Assembly: GCF_018224885.1 (NCBI RefSeq)
Contig: NZ_JAGTXB010000030.1
Coordinates: forward strand, 1 to 64,000
Reading direction: 5' to 3'
DNA length: 64,000 nucleotides
DNA from: Chitinophaga hostae
GTDB taxonomy: Bacteria > Bacteroidota > Bacteroidia > Chitinophagales > Chitinophagaceae
Both the position numbers and the translations under genes were made by a program. The notes under the pieces were generated by a model. It saw nothing but the letters and a program-made list of their open reading frames with translations, was not told the DNA's origin and made no database searches. Below are positions 43,273 to 51,316 of the stretch, one piece after another. Position 1 is the stretch's first letter, and each line of letters begins with the position of its first letter.

Positions 43273-45180
43273 TTATACTGTTTCTTCAACTAAATCCTTT
43301 TCATACCGCAGGTTATTAATGATAAACTCCTGGCGGGTCTGGGTGTTTTTACCCATATAGTACTCGAGCAACTTCTGGACATGAATATCTTTCGATAAAA
43401 TGATGGGCTCAATCCGGATATCTTCCCCGATAAAGCGGCCAAACTCCTCCGGAGAAATTTCTCCCAAACCTTTAAAGCGGGTGATCTCCGGCTTGTTACC
43501 CAGTTTCTTCACCGCTTTCTGCTTCTCGTCTTCCGAGTAACAGTAAATGGTTTGCTGCTTGTTACGTACGCGGAACAACGGCGTTTCCAAAATATATACA
43601 TGCCCGTTCTTTACCAGGTCGGGAAAGAATTGCAGGAAAAATGTCAGCAGCAGTAAACGGATATGCATACCATCCACGTCGGCATCAGTGGCTACTACAA
43701 TATTGTTATAGCGCAGTCCTTCCATTCCGTCTTCAATATTCAGCGCATGCTGCAACAGGTTGAATTCCTCGTTCTCATAAACAATCTTTTTTGTGAGCCC
43801 GAAGCTATTCAGCGGTTTACCACGCAAGCTAAATACCGCCTGCGTTTCCACGTTGCGGGACTTGGTAATGGAACCACTGGCAGAATCACCCTCCGTAATA
43901 AAGATAGTAGATTCCAACCGGCGTGCTTCCTGTTCTACTTTATCTTTACCGGTGAACTCATCGTTGAGATGCAAACGACAGTCACGCAGCTTTTTATTAT
44001 GCAGATTCGCTTTCTTCGCTCTTTCGTTGGCCAGTTTTTTAATACCTGCCAGCTCCTTACGTTCACGCTCGCTTTGCTCGATGCGTTTCTTCAGCGCCTC
44101 TGCAATAGCAGGGTTGCGGTGCAGATAGTCGTCGAGATGTTTGGCCAGGAATTCCAGCACAAACGCTTTTACAGAAGGACCGCCATCATGCACAACCAGG
44201 GAACCAAGTTTGGTTTTGGTCTGTGATTCAAATACCGGTTCCTGTACCCTGATGGAAATAGCCGCGCAAATAGAAGCGCGGATATCAGTAGCTTCGTAAT
44301 CCTTTTTATAAAAATCGCGCACCGTTTTTACAAACGCTTCACGGAAAGCCGCCAGATGGGTCCCCCCCTGGGTGGTATGCTGACCGTTTACGAAGGAGTA
44401 GTATTCTTCTCCATACTGACTTTCATGCGTGATAGCGACTTCAATATCATCTCCCTTCAGGTGGATAATAGGATAACGGAGCTCGTCTTCATTGGTTTTA
44501 CGTTGCAGTAAATCCAGCAAACCATTCTTGGAAATATATTTCCTGCCGTTAAAACTTACCGTAAGACCTGCATTCAGGAAACAATAGTTCCAGATCTGGT
44601 TCTCAAGGAACTCAGGTATAAATCGGTAGTTTTTAAATACCGTATCATCCGGGGTAAACGTTACCAGCGTACCGTTAGCTTCCGTGGTAGCGGTTTCCTT
44701 ATGTTCCTTTACCAGTACGCCCCTTTCAAACTCTGCTATCTTTGAGCGGCCGTCACGGATAGATTGTACACGGAAATAGCTGGACAACGCATTTACTGCC
44801 TTGGTACCCACTCCGTTCAATCCTACTGATTTCTGAAAAGCCTTGCTGTCATATTTTGCGCCGGTATTGATCTTGCTCACCACATCCACCACCTTTCCTA
44901 AAGGAATACCACGGCCGAAATCGCGCACGGTTACATGATGTTCTGTTACCTTGATATCCACCTGTTTACCAAAGCCCATGGTGTGCTCATCAATACAGTT
45001 GTCCGTTACCTCTTTTAGCAGGATATAAATACCATCATCCATGCTCGATCCATCTCCCAGCTTACCGATGTACATACCAGGCCGGAGGCGGATATGCTCC
45101 CGCCAGTCCAGCGACCGTATGGAGTCTTCCGTATAGGAAGCAAATAGATCTTTGTTATCCGTTTTGTCCGTGTTTGCCAT
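43273..45180 (-). CDS. parE: DNA topoisomerase IV subunit B
   Basis: A 635-residue ATPase subunit of topoisomerase IV. The GHKL ATP site shows VTDNCIDEHTMG, VRDFGRGIPLG and VGLNGVGTKAVNALS. The TOPRIM domain has FITEGDSASGS and ATDADVDGMHIRLLLLTFF with its acidic metal ligands, and the C-terminal part carries RFKGLGEISPEEF. It is the first gene of a minus-strand unit parE-DUF1835-cupin-parC. A weak -7-like TATCCTTG lies at 45235-45242 on the minus strand. Confidence 0.95.
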   Translation of the reverse strand: MANTDKTDNKDLFASYTEDSIRSLDWREHIRLRPGMYIGKLGDGSSMDDGIYILLKEVTDNCIDEHTMGFGKQVDIKVTEHHVTVRDFGRGIPLGKVVDVVSKINTGAKYDSKAFQKSVGLNGVGTKAVNALSSYFRVQSIRDGRSKIAEFERGVLVKEHKETATTEANGTLVTFTPDDTVFKNYRFIPEFLENQIWNYCFLNAGLTVSFNGRKYISKNGLLDLLQRKTNEDELRYPIIHLKGDDIEVAITHESQYGEEYYSFVNGQHTTQGGTHLAAFREAFVKTVRDFYKKDYEATDIRASICAAISIRVQEPVFESQTKTKLGSLVVHDGGPSVKAFVLEFLAKHLDDYLHRNPAIAEALKKRIEQSERERKELAGIKKLANERAKKANLHNKKLRDCRLHLNDEFTGKDKVEQEARRLESTIFITEGDSASGSITKSRNVETQAVFSLRGKPLNSFGLTKKIVYENEEFNLLQHALNIEDGMEGLRYNNIVVATDADVDGMHIRLLLLTFFLQFFPDLVKNGHVYILETPLFRVRNKQQTIYCYSEDEKQKAVKKLGNKPEITRFKGLGEISPEEFGRFIGEDIRIEPIILSKDIHVQKLLEYYMGKNTQTRQEFIINNLRYEKDLVEETV

Positions 45181-45517
45181 AATATATTATAATTTCCAAA
45201 ATATTATTACTTCAAGGGGTCAATCAATATTTTGCAAGGATACTAAATCTTTTAGCAAAATCTGATTGCTGGCAAAAATAAAGGATTCATTGAATCATCC
45301 CAAGTATAAGTTATACACTATGCTTACATTATTGCTTATCAATAAAATAAGACTTAAAAAAATTACCTTTCCCAGTGATTTACCGTCTTTCAGGCGCATT
45401 TTATGGGGGATCACATGAAAATGTTATAAAAAAAATTTATGCGAAATAAAACTTATATCAATTTATTCTCTATATTTACATCAGTCAACTTTTAAGAGAT
45501 ATCCTAACCTGATCCTT

Positions 45518-45667
45518 ATGAAAATACTATTTCTGATCCTGCTTTCAGCAGTACTCTTAGTGGCCTTGGTGGCTACTTACTTCATCAAAAAAGAACAGGA
45601 TAACCGCATTGGCAATAAATTCCTGCATCTGCTCCGGAAATTTGATGCATGGCAGATGATGCGGTAA
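45518..45667 (+). CDS. Small single-span membrane peptide 1 (49 aa)
   Basis: A 49-codon ORF whose first 23 residues (MKILFLILLSAVLLVALVAT) form one hydrophobic span, followed by Lys-Lys and a basic helix (RIGNKFLHLLRKFDAW). The start context CCTTATGAAAA is the same as for the second small ORF 140 bases downstream. A TATATTTA -7-like element lies at 45471-45478. The rest of the 831-bp stretch from 45181 to 46011 holds no larger ORF. No family was recognised. Confidence 0.4.
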   Translation: MKILFLILLSAVLLVALVATYFIKKEQDNRIGNKFLHLLRKFDAWQMMR

Positions 45668-45806
45668 TCATCTTACCACTATTTATTCACAAAACGGCCT
45701 TACACCATCATTCACAACAGGTTTCATTAGTTTGGCAATAGTCACCAGGGAGTGTTATGTCTTATACTTAACGGTATCAATTTATTAACCATAGATCCCT
45801 ATCCTT

Positions 45807-45905
45807 ATGAAAACCGGTCTGCTTTTTAAACTCGCCTGCTTATTGATTGCTGCTGTGGTACTGACTGTACATCTGCTAAAGAAAAGTATAAAGCTAAAAG
45901 CATAA
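45807..45905 (+). CDS. Small single-span membrane peptide 2 (32 aa)
   Basis: A 32-codon ORF (MKTGLLFKLACLLIAAVVLT...) with one hydrophobic span followed by Lys-Lys-Ser, parallel in layout to the preceding small ORF and with the same ATCCTTATGAAAA start context. Its last codons and stop lie within the left arm of palindrome B4. The two may be diverged duplicates. Coding status is unproven. Confidence 0.35.
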   Translation: MKTGLLFKLACLLIAAVVLTVHLLKKSIKLKA

Positions 45906-46002
45906 AGCAAAAAGCTATTGAAGTGGATGATAAACATGCTGTATTGTCTGCTTTTTCATTATCCGCTTCAATAGCTTTTTGCTTTATGCTTTTAGCTTTA
46001 TA
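45887..46002. repeat. Family B inverted repeat, copy B4
   Basis: Perfect 37-bp arms at 45887-45923 and 45966-46002 with the core AAAGCAAAAAGCTATTG; outside the core the inner ends (GTGGATGATA against TTATCCGC) no longer pair fully, so this copy is decaying at its inner edge. The left arm includes the stop of the 32-aa ORF and the right arm ends 9 bases from the response regulator stop codon. Confidence 0.9.
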
Positions 46003-46011
46003 TGCTTTGTA

Positions 46012-46644
46012 TTATCTGTTGTAATATTTGTTTACAGCATCTGTACGGCTGCGTACATGCAGCTTTTCATAGATGTTGTGTACGTGACGCCTGACGGTTT
46101 CAATACTGATAAACAGGTTACTGGCAATTTCCTTGTACAGGTATCCCTTTGATAACTGGTCCAGGATTTCTTTTTCGCGGGTTGTAAGGGCTTCAAGTGC
46201 AGGATTGGGTTTTGCCTGTTTCTGGAAAAACGCCACTACTCTCCTGGCAATCTGCGAACTCATCGGAGAACCGCCATCATACAAATCACGAATGGCCTCC
46301 AGCAATTCACCGGGAGATGTTTTCTTGAGAATGTATCCGCTTGCACCTGCCTCCAACGCCATAAAGATTTTATCATCATCTTCATATACCGTCAGCATCA
46401 TAAACTGCATGTCGGGATGCTCCCGTTTCAACTGCGCAATACATTCAATACCATTCATACCACCTGGCAGATTGAAATCCATCAGCACTACATTTGGCAT
46501 TAATTGAGGGATCTGTTCGACTGCGGTTTCTGCATTATTAAAAGTCCCTACACAGGCATAACCGTCAGAACCATTAATCAGCAATTCCATAGCCGTCCGG
46601 ATATCATGATTGTCTTCTACTATCGCAATAGTGATAGTGTCCAT
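46012..46644 (-). CDS. NarL/FixJ-type response regulator
   Basis: A 210-residue DNA-binding response regulator. The receiver domain has acidic residues Glu10 and Asp11, phospho-acceptor Asp56 in VLMDFNLPG, a Thr in MLTVYEDD and Lys in GYILKKTSP. The C-terminal LuxR-type helix-turn-helix reads LTTREKEILDQLSKGYLYKEIA...ETVRRHVHNIYEKL. An in-frame ATG at 46680 would add 12 residues and remains possible, since the -7 element at 46719-46726 precedes both. It is encoded immediately after the sensor kinase on the same strand (about 85-bp gap) and is its likely partner. Confidence 0.9.
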   Translation of the reverse strand: MDTITIAIVEDNHDIRTAMELLINGSDGYACVGTFNNAETAVEQIPQLMPNVVLMDFNLPGGMNGIECIAQLKREHPDMQFMMLTVYEDDDKIFMALEAGASGYILKKTSPGELLEAIRDLYDGGSPMSSQIARRVVAFFQKQAKPNPALEALTTREKEILDQLSKGYLYKEIASNLFISIETVRRHVHNIYEKLHVRSRTDAVNKYYNR

Positions 46645-46718
46645 GTTATCCTGGGACTTCTTCTTTGAGTATACCGTCATCTTTTAAAGGAATTATAACA
46701 CTTAAATGTTATTAAAAA

Positions 46719-46726
46719 CAAATGTA
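46719..46726 (-). promoter_or_regulatory. -7 element for the response regulator gene
   Basis: Reads TACATTTG on the minus strand, matching TAnnTTTG, in the gap between kinase and regulator genes. It suggests the regulator can be transcribed separately from the kinase. Confidence 0.4.
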
Positions 46727-46728
46727 TG

Positions 46729-49700
46729 TTAATTTAGTGGGATATCGAGAAAAACTATTGTTCCATTGTTCGAAGAGATATCCGCATTACCACCTACAGA
46801 CATCATTCTCTTCTGAATATTTTTTAACCCATTACCAAACAACCGCACCTTTTCCTGGTCAAATCCTTTCCCGTTATCCTTGATCATAATCGTCATATTC
46901 CTGTGCACTTTCACTTCCACAATAACCTCCGTTGCTTTTGCATGCTTCACCACATTGTGGAGCGACTCCTTTACTGCCAGGTAAATATTCCGCCTGGTAC
47001 CACCACTCAGCTTAATGTTGGGAATTGTTTCAGGTATATAAAACTGGTGTGTGATATGCGCGTGCTCCAGGAATTCTGCCGCAAAACTTCTCATATAGGC
47101 GATGAGGTTAGCCAGCGAATCATTCGATGAACTCATCGCCCAGATGATCTCGCTCATTTTATCCACCATCTCTCCGGCCGTTTCTGAAATACGCTCTACT
47201 TCCCGCGTTTGGGAAGGGTCCTGTATTTTACGTTTAGCTACTTCGCTTAGCAAACGGATCGTCGATAATCCCGATCCGAGGTCATCATGCATATCGCTGG
47301 AAATACGCGCCCGCTCCTGGTCTACCGCCTGCTCTTTCTCCAGCTTTAATTTCTCATGTCTTATTTTATAATCCAGGTAAAGGGTAGAGAAATAATAAGC
47401 AATACCCAGTAACAACAACAATAATAAAAACCGGAACCAGAGCGATTGCCAGAAAGGGATTTTTATAACGATCTCCAGGGTGGTAGGACTCGTACTCCAG
47501 ATATCATCGTTATTGGATCCCCGTACTTTAAATATATAACTGCCCGGATGCAGGTTGGTATACCGTGCCATCCTGAACGTTCCGGCCTGCACCCAGTCTT
47601 CGTCAGCACCTTCCAGCTTATACTGCACTTTGTTCTTTAAAGGATTGGTATACTCCAGCGGCACAAACTCTATGGCGATGGTATTCTGATTATAAGGCAG
47701 CTCCACCTTTTTCAGCAGGGAAACCGCGGTATCTGAATCGTAAGGCTTATCCAGTACTTCCATGCGACGGATAATCACTTTTGTATTGGACAGGTTATCA
47801 CGGAAATTTTTCGGATAAAAACCATTCACGCCACGGATACCACCAAAAAATAATTCCCCGTCGATCGATTTATAAAATGCCCCGGTATTAAATTCATTCG
47901 ACTGCAACCCATCTTCATAATTAAATGTGGTGATCTCTCCTGTTAACGGATTGATCTGCGATAATCCTTTATTATGACTCACCCAGATCCTGTCTTTATC
48001 ATCCAGCAGCACGCCATACATATAGTCGTTGATCAGTTTAGGATTATCATAACTGTTGTAATGCTGTTTGATATGATTGGATTCATCTATCACGAATAAC
48101 CCTTTATTGGTGGCCACCAGCAACTCCTTGTGGGCATTCTTGTTGATGGATTTTACGGTAGTGCCGGACGGGAGTTGCACATACCTCCAACGGGAATCTG
48201 CCGTATTTTTTACATAGAGGGCAGATTTCGTACCCACGTACTGGTTACCCATGAAATCTTCATAATAAGCGGTGAGTAACTCCTCCGCAAAATTATGTAC
48301 TACCGATACTTCATATCCTTTATCATTATCCGCAAACAACAACAGGTAGCCGCCGTAATTGAAATACAGTTCCCCGTTGGTACGCTTAAACAGGAAAGGG
48401 AAAGGGTCCCGCTGTGCCGGCAATCCCAGCGCAGTGACCTTACCCGTCAGATCCAGGAATGACTTGGTTTGTACATTAAATAAACCGATGTGCATATCTG
48501 CAAAATGCAGCCAGAGGTGATCGCCATTTTCGCGGCAGATAGCACCCAGGTCGTTAGCCGGAAACTTCCCCGGATACAATTCATTGGAAATACGCTCCAG
48601 GAACTTTCCACCCTCCCCATAAATATTTAACCCGTCGCGCATCAGGCCTACATAGAGTTTGCCGTCGTCATGCTTATACACGGCCTGCACCATGTTATGG
48701 GTAATATAGGGCGAGCGGTAAAGATTAAATACTTTTTTATGCGGCGAATATTTTTTCAGTCCATCACCGTCAGTGCCCACCCACATATTATCGGAGCCAT
48801 CGCGGAACAGGTACGATACATTATTAAAAGAGCGGGTTTCAAAGGTATTGAAGCTGACAATATGCCGCAGTATTTCATTACGGGTAATACTGTAGATCAA
48901 TACGCCATCGCTCCCCCCTATCCATACGTTGCCATATTGATCCAATTCAAGTACAGCCGGGATAAAAGGTTCTCCCTTTTCGTTCCGCATATCAAAAGTC
49001 AGGTCGCTGAATTTGTTCCGTTGTTTATTGAAGATGGTAATATGACCTTCGCTGACAATGATCATGGAATCCGCGTTCAGGTTGCGCATGACCGGCCTGT
49101 TGCCTACCCCCGGCAGGCAATAGGTTGCCAAACGCAAGGTCCGGGTGTTCAGGGAATATAATTCCCCCTGCTCCCCGTTCATCCAGATGGTGTTGGCATC
49201 TTTTATTACGGCAGTTGGCAACATTCCTCTCTGCCGGAACTGTGGCGGATATACGATAATACGCTTCTTTTCGTAAGTGGTATTATCAAGTATGTACAGT
49301 CCCATCATCGGCCGCCATACCCATAGCGAATTAGTAGCAGTATCTTCTCCCAGAACAGTGAATTTCACATTATTATCACGTTCCTGTGCATTTACATTAG
49401 AGGTATCTTCCAGCAGGCTCCGGAAGTTATTCCGGTATTTATCGTATACGCTGATACCGTTGTTATGTGCCAGCAGAAGCTGCTGGCGGCTGTCCCTGTA
49501 AAATTGAAATCCTTTATACCCTTTCAGGTCAAAACGGTTGATAACGGCCCGGTTGCCGGTAGAACCACGGGGTACCAGCTCTCCTTTCCCCTCTCCCGCT
49601 TTGATGCCGATGCTGGGTTTGTACCGGTATTCATTAAAGGTATAACCATCAAAACGATTCACCCCATCGCGGGTGGCAATCCACATAAACCCCTGATCAT

Positions 49701-49830
49701 CACGTGTTATATCAAATACTGTACTTTGTGAAAGTCCCTCATTAACACTATAGCTGTCGAAAATGTATGGCTTGTCCTGCGCACGCAATCCCCCGGAGAC
49801 CAGCCCCCATAAGCAACACAGGACGAACAT
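46729..49830 (-). CDS. Sensor histidine kinase with Reg_prop propeller and Y_Y_Y domains
   Basis: A 1033-residue membrane kinase. A signal peptide is followed by a long periplasmic part of Reg_prop beta-propeller repeats (GLSQSTVFDITRDDQGFMWI and later WVGTDGDGLKKY, WVSHNKGLSQINP), a Y_Y_Y domain (IEFVPLEYTNP...YKLEGADEDWV), one membrane span near 790-812, a HisKA_3 dimerisation domain with His848 in MHDDLGSGLS, and an HATPase_c domain with HNVVKHAKA and DNGKGFD. It has no receiver or AraC domain, so it is a split version of the hybrid two-component systems that sense glycans. ATG 49830 lies 56 nt after a promoter; a GTG at 49854 would give a more basic signal peptide. The open frame extending to 50061 crosses that promoter and is not used. 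Confidence 0.92.
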   Translation of the reverse strand: MFVLCCLWGLVSGGLRAQDKPYIFDSYSVNEGLSQSTVFDITRDDQGFMWIATRDGVNRFDGYTFNEYRYKPSIGIKAGEGKGELVPRGSTGNRAVINRFDLKGYKGFQFYRDSRQQLLLAHNNGISVYDKYRNNFRSLLEDTSNVNAQERDNNVKFTVLGEDTATNSLWVWRPMMGLYILDNTTYEKKRIIVYPPQFRQRGMLPTAVIKDANTIWMNGEQGELYSLNTRTLRLATYCLPGVGNRPVMRNLNADSMIIVSEGHITIFNKQRNKFSDLTFDMRNEKGEPFIPAVLELDQYGNVWIGGSDGVLIYSITRNEILRHIVSFNTFETRSFNNVSYLFRDGSDNMWVGTDGDGLKKYSPHKKVFNLYRSPYITHNMVQAVYKHDDGKLYVGLMRDGLNIYGEGGKFLERISNELYPGKFPANDLGAICRENGDHLWLHFADMHIGLFNVQTKSFLDLTGKVTALGLPAQRDPFPFLFKRTNGELYFNYGGYLLLFADNDKGYEVSVVHNFAEELLTAYYEDFMGNQYVGTKSALYVKNTADSRWRYVQLPSGTTVKSINKNAHKELLVATNKGLFVIDESNHIKQHYNSYDNPKLINDYMYGVLLDDKDRIWVSHNKGLSQINPLTGEITTFNYEDGLQSNEFNTGAFYKSIDGELFFGGIRGVNGFYPKNFRDNLSNTKVIIRRMEVLDKPYDSDTAVSLLKKVELPYNQNTIAIEFVPLEYTNPLKNKVQYKLEGADEDWVQAGTFRMARYTNLHPGSYIFKVRGSNNDDIWSTSPTTLEIVIKIPFWQSLWFRFLLLLLLLGIAYYFSTLYLDYKIRHEKLKLEKEQAVDQERARISSDMHDDLGSGLSTIRLLSEVAKRKIQDPSQTREVERISETAGEMVDKMSEIIWAMSSSNDSLANLIAYMRSFAAEFLEHAHITHQFYIPETIPNIKLSGGTRRNIYLAVKESLHNVVKHAKATEVIVEVKVHRNMTIMIKDNGKGFDQEKVRLFGNGLKNIQKRMMSVGGNADISSNNGTIVFLDIPLN

Positions 49831-49892
49831 TTTTAATCGATGCGGTTGATGCACTATAATGATGTTATTGAGTAAGCAGGTTAGGTAATTTG

Positions 49893-49926
49893 CAAATATA
49901 TAAATCTGTACCACACTTTGTAGCAA
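49893..49926 (-). promoter_or_regulatory. Promoter for the sensor kinase gene
   Basis: On the minus strand TTG (49924-49926) and TATATTTG (49900-49893) are separated by 23 bases, matching the Bacteroidota -33/-7 layout. It defines a short 5' leader and argues for the kinase start at 49830 or 49854. Confidence 0.55.
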
Positions 49927-49975
49927 TTTTGTAATTTTCTTCCCGATAACAGATTGGAAATAAATGATATGATTT

Positions 49976-51082
49976 ATGAAGACAACAAATGCAACTACCC
50001 CAACAAATGTTCCGGATACTTTACAGTGGCTGTTTACCGTTAGCAGACGCGGGAGTGGCAAACGTATTTTCCCGTTGATATGCCTTTGTTTACTGCATTA
50101 TGTTTTTCCTACCGCTGCTCAGCAGCCCGCAGCAGACTACCAGATAAAAGTCATTTCCACCACCCCGGTGAAGAGCATCCGGGGACTGAGCGTGGTGACC
50201 GATGATATAGTATGGGCCTCCGGTACCGGCGGACAGGTAGGTAAAAGCACCGATGGCGGCGCACACTGGCAATGGACCACGGTTACCGGCTGTGATAGCT
50301 GCGACTGGCGCTCTTTATATGCTTTTGATGCCCATAAAGCCATTGTTTTAAATGCCGGCGCACCTGCGCTTATTTTTTTAACGGAAGATGGAGGCTCGTC
50401 CTGGAAGCAGGTATACTACGATAACCGCCCGGGAATTTTCTTCGACGCCCTCCGGTTTTTTAATGACCAGGAAGGAATTGCCATCGGAGACCCGATAGAT
50501 AATAAATTTACTGTCATACGGACACATAATGGTGGCCGCTCCTGGGAAGCTGATGCCGCAGGAACTTTACCTGCCGCGGCGGCCGGGGAAGCTATTTTTG
50601 CAGCCAGTGGCACCAGTATGGTAACAATGCCGGGAAAGAAAGTGTATTTTGCCACCGGTGGGAATGTGGCACGGCTTTTTAAATCAGGTAATAACTGGCA
50701 GGCCTATACGATACCTGTAGTACAGGGAAGCAGCACCACCGGTGCATTTTCTATCGCCTTCCTGGATGCCGCCACAGGTATTGCGGTGGGCGGTGACTAT
50801 AAACAGGATACCGCCAGGAAAGGTAACTGTATGCTTACGGTAAACGGGGGCCGCAACTGGCATCCACCGGTTACCCCTCCGGGCGGCTACCGGTCCGGTG
50901 TAACTTATGTTTCCCCGAAACTCCTGGTGGCAACAGGTACTTCCGGTACGGATATTTCGGCAGACGGCGGTAAAAACTGGAAGCGTGCAGGCCCGGGATT
51001 CAATGTGGTGGCCAGGGCCAGGAAAGGAACAAAGGTTTATTTAGCAGGAAAAGATATCGCGGTACTGGATATCCGCCAATAA
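49976..51082 (+). CDS. Secreted BNR/Asp-box repeat protein (YCF48-like)
   Basis: A 368-residue protein with a membrane-crossing signal near residues 31-48 (FPLICLCLLHYVFPTAAQQ). Five Asp-box repeats are visible: STDGGAHWQW, TEDGGSSWKQ, THNGGRSWEA, TVNGGRNWHP and SADGGKNWKR, indicating a beta-propeller like those of sialidases, Ycf48 and plant HCF136. There are no catalytic residues of a sialidase, so a binding or assembly role is likely. The n-region is unusually long (about 30 residues), so a later start is possible. Divergent from the kinase gene by about 145 bases. Confidence 0.8.
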   Translation: MKTTNATTPTNVPDTLQWLFTVSRRGSGKRIFPLICLCLLHYVFPTAAQQPAADYQIKVISTTPVKSIRGLSVVTDDIVWASGTGGQVGKSTDGGAHWQWTTVTGCDSCDWRSLYAFDAHKAIVLNAGAPALIFLTEDGGSSWKQVYYDNRPGIFFDALRFFNDQEGIAIGDPIDNKFTVIRTHNGGRSWEADAAGTLPAAAAGEAIFAASGTSMVTMPGKKVYFATGGNVARLFKSGNNWQAYTIPVVQGSSTTGAFSIAFLDAATGIAVGGDYKQDTARKGNCMLTVNGGRNWHPPVTPPGGYRSGVTYVSPKLLVATGTSGTDISADGGKNWKRAGPGFNVVARARKGTKVYLAGKDIAVLDIRQ

Positions 51083-51316
51083 AAAGGTGCTCCTGGAAAG
51101 GTGCACCTACTAAAATAGGTTAAAGCAAAAAGTAAATTTATTGATATGAAGTTAATAAGTAATTTATTCACTTTGCAGTATTTTTTGCAAAGCAGCTAAT
51201 TTAAAGGGTAAACGCAGAAATATCAGCAGCGAACGTGAATGACTATCACTACTCTGAATTTTTTATGTAATTTAAGATCCTGGTAACGCATTACCAGGCA
51301 TCCAGAAAAAGAGATT

